Below are positions 44,096-54,002 of a stretch of 64,000 nt of DNA, piece by piece. Source of the stretch: Botryococcus braunii (taxonomy: Eukaryota > Chlorophyta > Trebouxiophyceae). The translations under genes and the position numbers were made by a program. The notes beneath the pieces were generated by a model, which was not told the origin of the DNA, ran no database searches, and saw only the letters and a program-made list of their open reading frames with translations. How positions within the stretch are numbered: the first letter of the stretch is position 1; the number at the start of each line of letters is the position of its first letter. The stretch lies in the NCBI GenBank assembly GCA_002005505.1, contig KV908632.1, positions 67,791-131,790 on the forward strand. Direction: 5' to 3'.

Positions 44096-45285
44096 CACGC
44101 CGGGCCCAGAACTACTACTTTGCCGCCGAAGAATTCCCTATTGAATGGAGGACCCGCAACTGGCCACTTGTACGAAAGGCCACAAGAGGATTTGGCCCAC
44201 GTACCGTACCATGGTACGAGGACAGACTTGACATCATTAAGGAGCTACACGATGACATGGGCCACTACGGAATTAACCGTACAATACATCTTATAAAGGA
44301 GCGCTTTTACTGGACAGATATGTCCCTCGACGTCAAAATATACATCCAGCATTGCCCTGGATGTCAATTCAGGACCATTCAGCTCACCAAGCCGGTGGAG
44401 CTGACTCCCGTAGCCGTCACGGGGGTCTTCCATATGATTGGAGTGGACCTGACAGGACCCATGGATGCGCCCTCGGGGCGAGAGAAAGTGTACACTTGCC
44501 CCGCCATAGACTACCTCACCAAATGGGTGGAGGCCAAGATTATCCCAAACAAAGAGGCATCGACTACCGCAAAATTTTTCAAAGAAGAGATTCTGGCACG
44601 GCACGGCTGCCCCCAGATTGTTATTACGGACAATGGCCAGGAATGGCAAGGAGAATTCCAGATATTAATGGACCAATGCTTCATAGAAGTAAGGAAGACC
44701 AGCCCATACCATCCACAAGCCAACGGCCTCGTCGAGAGGTTTCATGGCACTTGAAAGAGAAGCTCGGGCAAGCCGCCCTTGAAAGCCCTGGAGCATGGGA
44801 CCGCAAGCTACCTGACATTCTTTGGGGTACCGGACGAGTCCCCAGGGTTCCACCAAGCACAGCCCCTTCCGGTTGTTGTACGGAAGAGCAGCCACCCTAC
44901 CTATCGACAACAAGACTTTACCAAGCACCACGCCGGACATGGCAGGCGGGGAAGGAAGTTGCCCCCGCGAGAGACATCAAGAGGAGATAGCAGCCGCCCA
45001 CACCAACATTTTGCGCGCCCAAGAGCGCCAGAAAAGAGAATACGCTCAGAAGCTGAAGCCCACCAAGCGTGGACGAGAGATTGAAGAAGGGCTACGTAAC
45101 CTACAGCCTGGAGACTTAATAGCCGTCAAAAATCGAAAGAAGCACAAGTTGGCCCCCCCTTTGTGGGCCCCTTCATCTTCAAGGAGTACTACGACGACAG
45201 CACGCTTGTTATCCAAAATTCTAAAGGAAAGATGTGGAGGGAATCCATCCACACTATTGGAAAGTACCATCACGACCGCCGTTAA
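44083..45285 (+). pseudogene. E1 integrase, broken by frameshifts
   Basis: Integrase continues in the -1 frame from about 44083 (KRIARRAQNYYFAAEEF). It has a zinc-binding region (HYGINRTIHLIKERF, then CPGCQF) and catalytic Asp (VDLTGPMD), Asp (VITDNGQEW) and Glu (HPQANGLVERF). Frame changes follow near 44750, 44820 and 45165, each needed to keep the alignment going (LKEKLGQAALESPGAWDRK, then YRTSPQGSTKHSPF, then a final segment ending YHHDRR at 45285). The first shift at the PHD/integrase boundary could be a real -1 frameshift signal, but the later ones are decay. Confidence 0.85.
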
Positions 45286-45515
45286 AATCCAGCCTGAGAG
45301 TTGGCTTGAGAACAAACAAGCAATAGAATCTTATTGAGAATCATACAAGACTGAAAGACATGAACAATAGTACTGTTTAAATAAAGGAGTTGTGCCTCCC
45401 TGTGGAGGACAAGCTGCACTTGAGATACCTGCATGATGTACCTTATGCTCGGATGATCGTACCTTATCTTTATAACCAAGCACCAGAAAGACGTTTCACA
45501 GTCTTTCTCTCCTTT

Positions 45516-45540
45516 TAGGGGGGGGAAAGCACGCTACATA
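45516..45540 (+). other. E1 polypurine tract and B1 motif
   Basis: AGGGGGGGGAAA is followed by AAGCACGCTACA (B1, 45527-45538), then TA, then the 3' LTR start TGTCGTG at 45541. B1 matches the outer end of the family E solo LTR (6516-6527) but not the inner end of the E1 5' LTR. Confidence 0.85.
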
Positions 45541-46618
45541 TGTCGTGAAATGGCGTGTGGCTGTGACTGCAAGTGGACAATCAATAATTGTTGTGTTTAT
45601 GATGCGAAACCGGTGGAAATATGATGCCGACGAAAGAGAGACATTTGACAGCTCGGAATCGAGTGGAAATTGTGATGGTACATCTTCATCCCATTGGGGA
45701 ATAAGACCTAGAAAATGGGCAAGTCCTTTTGCCCTGTGGCTCCTGATTTCTGGCCCCTTTCAAGGCCAATTAGGACCCTCAGGAAGTCCCGTGCAGGGAG
45801 TACAGCCAGAAGTAGACATTGGCTTCAGACTGAATAGATTTACCTTCTCGTGGGTGCTGTGTGGTGTCGCCCCATGGAAGTGATCGGCACTTAAATGCAC
45901 CTACCGATAGATGCCGACGGATGTACCTGAACCTAAAGATTGATGATTTGGCAATTCTTAGCCGATCAAGACCGTTTCAGGTCTATTCCTAAAAGTTAGC
46001 TGCGTGAGAGCTACGCCGGTACGCTCATGAAAGCGCCGGTTGTATATAAAGAGGGATGCCTCCCCCTCACAGTTACAGTGAGATTCCAGAAAGTATGGTT
46101 GTAAAAGGTTTGCCACAAAATCTGCCTCCTGTCCGGGCCGCGCCCCGATAGTGTGTTAATGAGTCCTGATTGAGTGATCGTTGTAGTCCCACCAAAGCAA
46201 TACCTGCAGTGAAACCTGCCTGATTGTCTCATTTACGTAAGAATATCGAAATTATTGAGCAACACCCCAGCAACAACTTTGTGCAAGTAACGTAGTACCA
46301 TACGCCAAGGAGCCGTAATACCCACGCGGGGATCCGCAACGACGCCATCGAGTACGAGTAAGTGCAAACACTTTAGACGAGACCGAACATTAAATACAGT
46401 TATAAGCAATACTTAGGTGAAGCAACAGCACCTAGAACAAGCCGCACGTTCAGTACCACGCACCCAAGCCGTAGGGAACAATCGTCCCAAGCCCTCGAGC
46501 CAAGGAAGAATAGATACAACCTTGAATATCCTTGCAAGCTCGCCAAATATAGTTTTAGTAATAACAGAACCGTGGAAGACGCAATTGTTTAAGTCCTCTC
46601 AACCGTAGCCGCACAGCT
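45541..46618 (+). repeat. E1 3' LTR (A2 block), 3' truncated
   Basis: About 1078 bp matching 36977-38060, with TATATAAAG at 46043-46051. The match ends at CGCACAGCTA (46618), where Copia G1 sequence begins. The outer end and TSD are therefore missing. Confidence 0.9.
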
Positions 46619-49130
46619 ACGTGTGGCGCGGACTTGCAGCACTTGTGTAACAGTGGGCGCGGACTTGCAGCACTTGTGTAACAGGGTTCTGGATCCAAAG
46701 CGTCCGTACTTCCCGCGGCTGCACTTTTACCATGCTTAGTCCCACTAGGATCAAGACCAAAGTGGTCCTGATCCTTTCCCGTTTGCTCTCCAGCACTAAC
46801 TAGTGTAGTACCCTGATCTAGCTCTAAGCTAATTTCTGAGATATCTAATGCAGAAGAGACATCAGGCATTTGCTCAGTGTTATCACCATCATCAGAATGT
46901 CCATCTTCTGAGTCAGAATCAGAGACACTCACTAGTGATGGGCAAGTGTCATCCTCATCGTCTTCAGCCAATGCTTCAGGCAGATCATGAACAGCATGTT
47001 CAGAGAAGTTGACATATTCTCTGCAGTAAACATCAATCTTTCCATCAACAAGAACTTTGTAGTTCTTGCTAAGGCCATCATAACCTACAAAGATACCCTC
47101 AGCACTGACAGGCTCAAATTTCCCTCCCCTCTTTGACTTAGGAAGAAGGAGAAAACATTTGGAGCCAAAGATTCTGAGATGTGAAACATTGGGAGCCTTT
47201 CCATGCATCATTTCAAATGGGGTTTTGCTCAAGTGCTTAACAGGAGACATATTTCTAACATAATTTGAAGTAAGAAGAGCTTCACCCCAGTTTTCAGATG
47301 ATAAACCTGAGGCAGCTAGCAAACACCTTGCTTTCTCCTGTAGCGTACGGTTGAGCCTCTCTATTTTCCCATTCTGCTGATGTGCATATGGGGCAGTCTT
47401 CTGGTCAACTGCCCCATGCTCCCTACAGAATTTGAACAACCCATTGAACTCAGTACCATTATCTGTTCTGATAAATTGTACTTTACAGTCTTGCTGGTTT
47501 TGCAAAGCTGTGAGAATGTATGTAGCTTCTTTTGCTGCATCACTCTTAGATTTAATCAGAACAACAAGTGAGTACTCTGTGAACTCATCCAAAATGACAA
47601 GGGCATACTTGTATCCTTCAGGAGTTTCAGGATCTATGGGGCCCATAAGGTCCATGTGAATGACTTCAAGAGGTTTTGAACAAGTATTTTGGGTTGATTT
47701 AAATGGTGAGGCTGTCTGCCTCCCATGCATACAGGCATCGCAAGTACCTTGATGACCAATGCACTTGGATAGGTCACCTGATGGGAGTTTCAAGCCTTCT
47801 ACCATTTTCTCCCTGCTCAACCTTTGCAAGTTCTGAGCAGAGAGATGACCAAAACGCTGATGCCATATGTTTACCAGATCTACATCCACCTTTGTATGGT
47901 TGCACTGTGTCTTTTCATTTGACACTGGTAGGGAAACACTGTTTTGTATAGAAAGGTCTGTGAGCCACTGATAAGGGTATACATGTTCAGCAATGCCCAC
48001 AAGATCACCATTTGAATCTGTAAGGTGACAGTGAATGCCATTTATATGAACATCTAACCCATCATGATAGGCCTTCCCTACAGACAATAAACGCTTTTTA
48101 GCTGAGGGTACATGTTTAACATTGTACAGGTAAAGAGAGTTTCCTGTTTCCAGGAAGACCTGCACAGTACCCTCACCAATGATTTCCTCCCTACCACCAT
48201 TTGCTACTATCAGGATATCTGGTTTATCATACTTGACATAATTCATCATATTCTCACAGTCAGGGGAAATATGATCTGTTGAACCAGAATCTATCAGCCA
48301 ACCAGAAATAGAGGGTTCAGAGCAAACTGTATATAGCTGTGTGCAGTGGCTCTGCTTTGGTGGAGAAGCAAAGCTAACTCTCTTCCCCTCCAACTTTGGG
48401 CAGGTCTCTATGCTGTGTCCATCCTGCTTGCAGTACCTGCAAAATGGTAAAGGCCTCCCTATCTGTTGGAAGGCTGTTTTACCACTCTGCCCACCACCAC
48501 CTTGATTAGCACCTTTCTCTACAGCATTTGAAGTAGGAGAATTTGGTGCCTTATACTTAAGGTTGTAACCTTGACCAGGAGAGGACTTCTGGTTAAAGGT
48601 GTTGGTTTTAGGTGGTGGGGTTTGGAGTTTCTTATTCACTATCTGCATATGTGCCAGCTCTAAAGAGTGTTGTAGCAGATTCACATCAGGATTGGACACT
48701 ATAATAGATTGTTGAACCTGCTTATGTATATTATACTCCTCAGGGAGTCCATTTAAAAGCATAGTGCAGAGTGAGAGGTCACTGAACTCATGTCCTAAGC
48801 TTTTAATTGTGTTGGCTATTTTTCTACCCCTTAACACATATGAGGAAGGTTTCTCATTTGTATGCATCTTGAAGGTGCGGGACTCTTCCTGGAGGGATAT
48901 GATTTTGCCATTTGCTTTTGTAACAAATAGGGCCATTAAGTAGTCCCACAAAGAGTAGGCAGACAAATGATCAGAGATTTGTATTTGATACTCCTCTGAA
49001 CATGACTGTGTTATAATGCTCTGGGCCTTATAATCATCTAAATAGCCTCTCATGTCATGAAGAATACAGTATTCTACCCCCATCTCTATAAGCATTGCAT
49101 GAACATATCTAGACCATATGACCCAGTTAT
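46619..49130 (-). pseudogene. Copia element G1: gag to integrase fragment
   Basis: One continuous minus-strand frame with no RT. It starts inside gag at 49130 (NWVIWSRYVHAM), followed by a Copia gag domain (DYLMALFVTKANGKIISLQ). A CCHC knuckle (CRYCKQDGHSIETC), protease (WLIDSGSTDHIS), the pre-integrase motif IWHQRFGHLS and the integrase core (HMDLMGPI, FIRTDNGTEF, HQQNGKIERLN) follow. It then passes into a Ser/Asp/Glu-rich linker where RT should follow. The right flank is where G2 inserted (49131); the left is broken at the E1 LTR (46618). A 31-bp unit containing GCGCGGACTTGCAGCACTTG is duplicated at 46625-46685. The last roughly 20 residues to the stop at 46555 come from the E1 LTR. Confidence 0.9.
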
Positions 49131-49908
49131 TGTTGGCAAAGACATCTTTTATTGGACATATAATGTCTTAGCATAAGTTGCATGTTCGTATGAACCTTAG
49201 TTTATGGCCCTACAATAATGAACAGTTATCTTACTTTGCAAAAATTGGGTTTTTCCGTAAAATCCGGAGGTTCTTAGAGATACGGATATTTTAGGACGAC
49301 AACGGATGTTTCGGACTCTTGTTGATTCGGTCGATTTCGAAGTACGAGTCGATCGGACACGTACAATAAACAATTGGCTGCAAAGTGTACTTGTTCTTAA
49401 GTACGATCGGTTATTTTACGAATGAGTCGACGAGGCCGATCGACAAGGCGTAGAAGTATTTCTGTCCATAAGTGTCGACGGAGCTGATCGACTGGGCCGA
49501 TCGACGCGGCATATAGCATTCTGGCAAGTAGTATTCTGTCAATAGGAATCTGTTTTGCACGGAACAACGATTCTAGGTTGATAAAGGGGTAGAGACAGAG
49601 TCGTATCCTCAGACATTCGATTGCTGTCTCCGGTGCCTCAAGTCGGACCTCTGTATTTCCGTTTGGCACCGTCCTTTGCCTGCATTAACTCAGCTGTCGC
49701 TTGCTATGCAGGTGTGTTTAGTTGTTTCGAGCTTTATTGTATAGTTTGATATATGTAAAAGACATTCGATTGCTGTCTCCGGTGCCTCAAGTCGGACCTC
49801 TGTATTTCCGTTTGGCACCGTCCTTTGCCTGCATTAACTCAGCTGTCGCTTGCTATGCAGGAATCCTGAAACTGTTTTTGATCAAATTGACATCAAATAA
49901 TCGAATAT
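49131..49908 (+). repeat. Copia element G2 5' LTR with a 102-bp internal direct repeat
   Basis: G2 begins with TGTTGGCAAAGAC exactly where the G1 sequence stops. Within it a block (AGACATTCGATTGCTGTCTC ... GCTTGCTATGCAGG) occurs at about 49611-49712 and 49760-49861. The first copy is followed by TGTGTTTAG. A PBS-like TGGTATCGGCGAC follows at about 49909. The exact 3' limit of the LTR is not certain and no 3' LTR of G2 is visible. Confidence 0.65.
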
Positions 49909-49921
49909 GGTATCGGCGACA
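49909..49921 (+). other. Primer-binding site of Copia G2
   Basis: TGGTATCGGCGAC, the same sequence as the PBS of elements C and D, at the position expected between LTR and gag. Confidence 0.65.
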
Positions 49922-50258
49922 CCGTTTGGTGTCGATACTGGTCACTGCTCCCGCCAGCAGCGAGGAGAATAATACGCATACAACTATTTGCAAGCTTCAG
50001 CAAGTCTCCAAAAATTTTCGCCCATTTCTCTGCTTTCAACGTAGTTGTTTGTAGTGTCTTGGGTTGAACGATCGCTTGGAACTTCGGGTTGCTGGATTGT
50101 CTCGCTGGAAAGGCACTTGTGTTGATCCAGTAGTGAGAGACAATTGGATGTATTGGCTGTTGGGATCTGGTGGTTGTGGAATATCTGTTTAAAGTGCAAG
50201 CAAGTTTGTTTTCCTTTTAATCTTTCTTTGCCAGTTGCCCGTCAAGGCTTCTGGAATA

Positions 50259-51983
50259 ATGTCACAGACAGAATCACACGATGAAGGATTCAATGTCAGT
50301 ATTGAGATAGAACCTGCCAGCCCAATGGGCAGGAATGTCTTTAGGAATCCTACCTATGATGCAGAAGCAGTTACTGATGATTCTGTGTCACATGTTACAG
50401 GGGTCCTCAATGGAATGCAGCAGCAAACTGATGAGGGTCTACAAAGACCACAGGGAGACTCAGAATGGGAAGCATGGGGATATGATCCACAGACTCAAAA
50501 CATACCTCTAAACCCTGCTTTCTCAAGACGAGACAACCTTGGTACCTTTGTACCTGCTCACCAAGCTGCTGCATCTCCTGCCCCTATGTCTTCTAGAGTG
50601 CTAGGCTTTCAAACAAATTTGCCTGCCTCTAGACCTGTCTTAAGCCCTTTGTTTGGGATACCTAGGACTGCAGTCAGGATGCCAGTGAGGCCTACACACT
50701 TACCTGTACCTAGTGCACCACTGGCAGGTGCACCAGTCAATGTTTCCTCATTCATGACAAGTGTACCACACACAGGTATTATGCTCCTTTCAGGAAACAT
50801 AAATCAGGCAAGTACAGCATCAGGTACTACAGTAGTGCATGTTCCCTTGGCAACTGGTGGCACCATGCCAATCAGTTTGCCAACATCTACAATTTTAAAC
50901 TCTATTGCACCAACTGTTCAAAGTGTGAGTGCTACACAGGGAACTGCTGCACAGTCAACGGCACAAGTGTCTGCCCCACCTCCTCCACCTCCACCAGGTG
51001 GTGGGCCTCCTTATAGTGGTCCTCCAGGAGGTGGTGGCTGGCCTCCAAATCCACCAGGGGGTTCTTCCTCAGGCCCTCCCTGGTTTAGTGGTGTACCTGG
51101 CAGTTGGGGTATGGTGAATTCCAACCCCTATGGTTACAGTGGGTATCCCTTCATGAAGTTCAATTCTCCTTCTCAAAGGCTTACTCCAAAGTTAGAGCCT
51201 TTGAAACTTAATGATGATAACTGGGTCATATGGTCTAGATATGTTCATGCAATGCTTATAGAGATGGGGGTAGAATACTGTATTCTTCATGACATGAGAG
51301 GTTATTTAGATGATTATAAGGCCCAGAGCATTATAACACAGTCTTGTTCAGAGGAGTATCAAATACAAATCTCTGATCATTTGTCTGCCTACTCTATGTG
51401 GGACTACTTAATGGCCCTATTTGTTACAAAAGCAAATGGCAAAATCATATCCCTCCAGGAAGAGTCCCGCACTTTCAAGATGCATACAAATGAGAAACCT
51501 TCCTCATATGTGTTAAGGGGTAGAAAAATAGCCAACACAATTAAAAGCTTAGGACATGAGTTCAGTGACCTCTCACTCTGCACTATGCTTTTAAATGGAC
51601 TCCCTGAGGAGTATAATATACATAAGCAGGTTCAACAATCTATTATAGTGTCCAATCCTGATGTGAATCTGCTACAACACTCTTTAGAGCTGGCACATAT
51701 GCAGATAGTGAATAAGAAACTCCAAACCCCACCACCTAAAACCAACACCTTTAACCAGAAGTCCTCTCCAGGTCAAGGGTACAACCCTAAGTATAAGGCA
51801 CCAAATTCTCCTACTTCAAATGCTGTAGAGAAAGGTGCTAATCAAGGTGGTGGTGGGCAGAGTGGTAAAACAGCCTTCCAACAGATAGGGAGGCCTTTAC
51901 CATTTTGCAGGTACTGCAAGCAGGATGGACACAGCATAGAGACCTGCCCAAAGTTGGAGGGGAAGAGAGTTAGCTTTGCTTTG
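50259..51983 (+). pseudogene. Copia element G2 Gag (5' part, cut by E2)
   Basis: ATG at 50259 (MSQTESHDEGFNVS). About 280 residues rich in Pro, Gly, Ser and Thr are followed by a Copia gag domain (PKLEPLKLNDDNWVIWSRY, then LCTMLLNGLPEEYNIH) and a CCHC knuckle (CRYCKQDGHSIETC). The frame then enters the E2 end at 51984; residues beyond this to 52100 are not native. The DNA is a near-identical inverted copy of G1 where both exist. The rest of G2 resumes at 60279. Confidence 0.92.
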
Positions 51984-53500
51984 TCACGTCCTTATCGGGT
52001 TCCCGTTACCCAAGGTAGACAAATTTTTTTTCTGATTGAAATTAGAGATTGTGCAACTAACGTTAGTAATAGCTGGGCTGCGGCTTCTGTATCAAGGTAA
52101 ATTATTCGGATCGCCACTCAAGGATTCGGCCTTGAGACCTGGGTTACCGGATTACTGGATTACTGGTACTTTCGATTCTGCGATTCGATGGCTGGAGGTT
52201 AGAATCGGAGACTGCTGCGGTTCAAGTCACGGATGTTTTAGTCGGAGTTTCGTAGTCGGGATCACCGGCTTGCGGCCTAGCGCAGGCCGGACTATCGGAC
52301 TTTGGGTCGACGGCTGGAGTATGAAGTTAACTGGAGTTATAAATCAGATATTTCACTTTCAAAGGTGTTAATCTATCTTATTCTAGTCCTGCTGTCAGGG
52401 TTTGATGCTCCTCTTCAGGATCCGGATTGGTACTACGGTGCGTGATGTTACGACTGATGTGTGGCGGCTACGTACCAAGTCACTTGCGGCGCTTGTCAAA
52501 TGAAACTTATGAACGACTATACGATAAACCAACAATTACTAAAGGTACTGGAACAGGTTAAATGATTATTACTGCACGAGAGTGGGACGGCTAGATCTCG
52601 ATAGTGATCGTCGGTTCTTGCTAAAGAGGCGGAATGCTCACTGATACTATTAAGATTTGATAGATGATATTCAAAGCGATACTGACACCGAGTTTCAGAG
52701 GTGTTGCTTCACAATTACGACAAGTTACGACTGACAAGTCGGGTAGATCAAGTTACGACTAGGACATTCAAGGACAAACAGACACATGCACTTTAACGCA
52801 GGCGAGACGGACGTGGCTGGTAGGAATCTTGGGGTTCAACTTGTGCTTACAAAGAGATTTGCGACAGAGGTTTCCCTCTCCTAACACCTAGCACAGCGTG
52901 GTTTAGAGGACGGCTGGTCGCCCTTAAATAGTATTCCCCGAACTTACGCGGGGATTCGGGATCTTTCAGGACCCCGCTGGAACGAAGTGTCCAGAGGAAT
53001 CACGTTCCTCTAGTGCCCAGGTTACAACTGATTCTGAGCTGCCACGTAATCCACAAAGCAGGATCACTTGACACGTAAAGAGAATCTAGATAGTTCTGGT
53101 TAAATCAAGCAGATCCTGAACATGAAGTTCACAATGAAGAGACGCTAAACATTACACGTCACCACTTTTCTAGAAAGTACGAGCTGATTCCTGAAACATC
53201 AAGGAACTGTTTAGCAGCTGCGTAGGTACTGCACATTAAAACTGGCCTTCAAGCGGGCCCACAACGTGTCAAATAGCAAATTTCCTTCTAAGTCCCACTC
53301 CAGACCAACACGTGCGGGGCTGGGACTTGAAAGGGCACAAGATTGAGGGTTTTATCAAGCAGTACAAAATCCTCTCGAGCCGCGCAAGTCCCGACTCGAG
53401 GGCGCAGTCTTCCCGGTCTCCAGGGCACCCGGAAAGGACATATTCTGTTCGAAATCCATTATGGCTACTTAGTATAACAGGCACTTGCTATATCGTCACA
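51984..53500 (-). repeat. E2 3' LTR (A2 block 53500-51995) plus terminal B2 motif (51994-51984)
   Basis: On minus the LTR starts TGTGACGATATAGC and runs to GGGAACCCGATA, then AGGACGTGACA at the outer end before the TSD. The 11-base outer motif is not present at the inner end of the 5' LTR (58772), where the PBS follows GGGAACCCGATA directly. Except for this motif the block matches 58772-60278 with only a few differences (for example near 52616, and around 52933-52947). Confidence 0.92.
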
Positions 53501-53530
53501 TATGTCACGTCCTTTCCCCCCCTAAAAGGA
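53501..53530 (-). other. E2 polypurine tract and B1 motif
   Basis: Minus strand: TTTTAGGGGGGGGAAAGG leads into AGGACGTGACA, then TA, then the LTR start TGTGACG. The junction reads CGTGACA-TA-TGTGACG, as if the right end of the element were joined to its left end. Confidence 0.85.
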
Positions 53531-54002
53531 AGGAAAAGACTGGGTACGTCTTTTCGAGAAGTAGCACTTTGGCTTGCATAAGGTACAGCTTGTTAGGTAA
53601 GATAAGGTACGATTCGATGTTGCATGAGATGTTGAGTATAATTTAGGGGCCAACTCCCCATTTACTTGGAAACTCCTGACTCCCAAAGAGGGTTTGCTCG
53701 CATTGAGATGGTCACAATATATTCTAGTACTGCATTGAATGAGTCAATAAGGTACAACCTATGTACTGCGTGCCGATGCGTAACTTTTGCCAACATGGTG
53801 GCATATCAGACACCACTTGTAGAAACACATAATTACTGCAGACGACTACTTATTCTCCTCCACCAGAGTTCAAATGCTTCAGATTGCTTCCACCATGAAG
53901 GCGTAAATGCTTGATCAAAGCCAGTTCTTCTGGACTAGAAGCCTGTGTGATATTATTGCTCCCACTTCGGGAATCCAAACCCTTCCACATATGCTGCTCC
54001 AT
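53531..54002 (-). other. 3' untranslated region of E2
   Basis: About 470 bases between the ORF stop and the PPT. Several GGTAC-containing short repeats occur (AGGTAC, GGTACAA). No gene is visible. Confidence 0.5.

Larger units (their letters stand above)
36977..46618 (+). mobile_element. Element E1: Gypsy-type retrotransposon with Dam-like methyltransferase and PHD finger
   Basis: 5' LTR 36977-38315, PBS 38316, long leader, gag-protease-methyltransferase-RT-RNase H-PHD ORF 39233-44095, frameshifted integrase 44083-45285, PPT and B1 motif 45516-45538, and 3' LTR from 45541 broken at 46618 by Copia sequence. Inserted in a Copia remnant after CTTG (36973-36976); the right-hand TSD is lost. Integrase frameshifts mean E1 itself is no longer autonomous. 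Confidence 0.93.

Noticed and set aside
50235..52100. A single 621-aa protein
   Set aside because: Chimera: Copia G2 gag to 51983, then E2 end sequence; also the upstream start is not ATG.
52036..52371. 111-codon ORF repeated at 58815-59150
   Set aside because: Lies within the two E2 LTRs; identical because the LTRs are identical, and antisense to the element.
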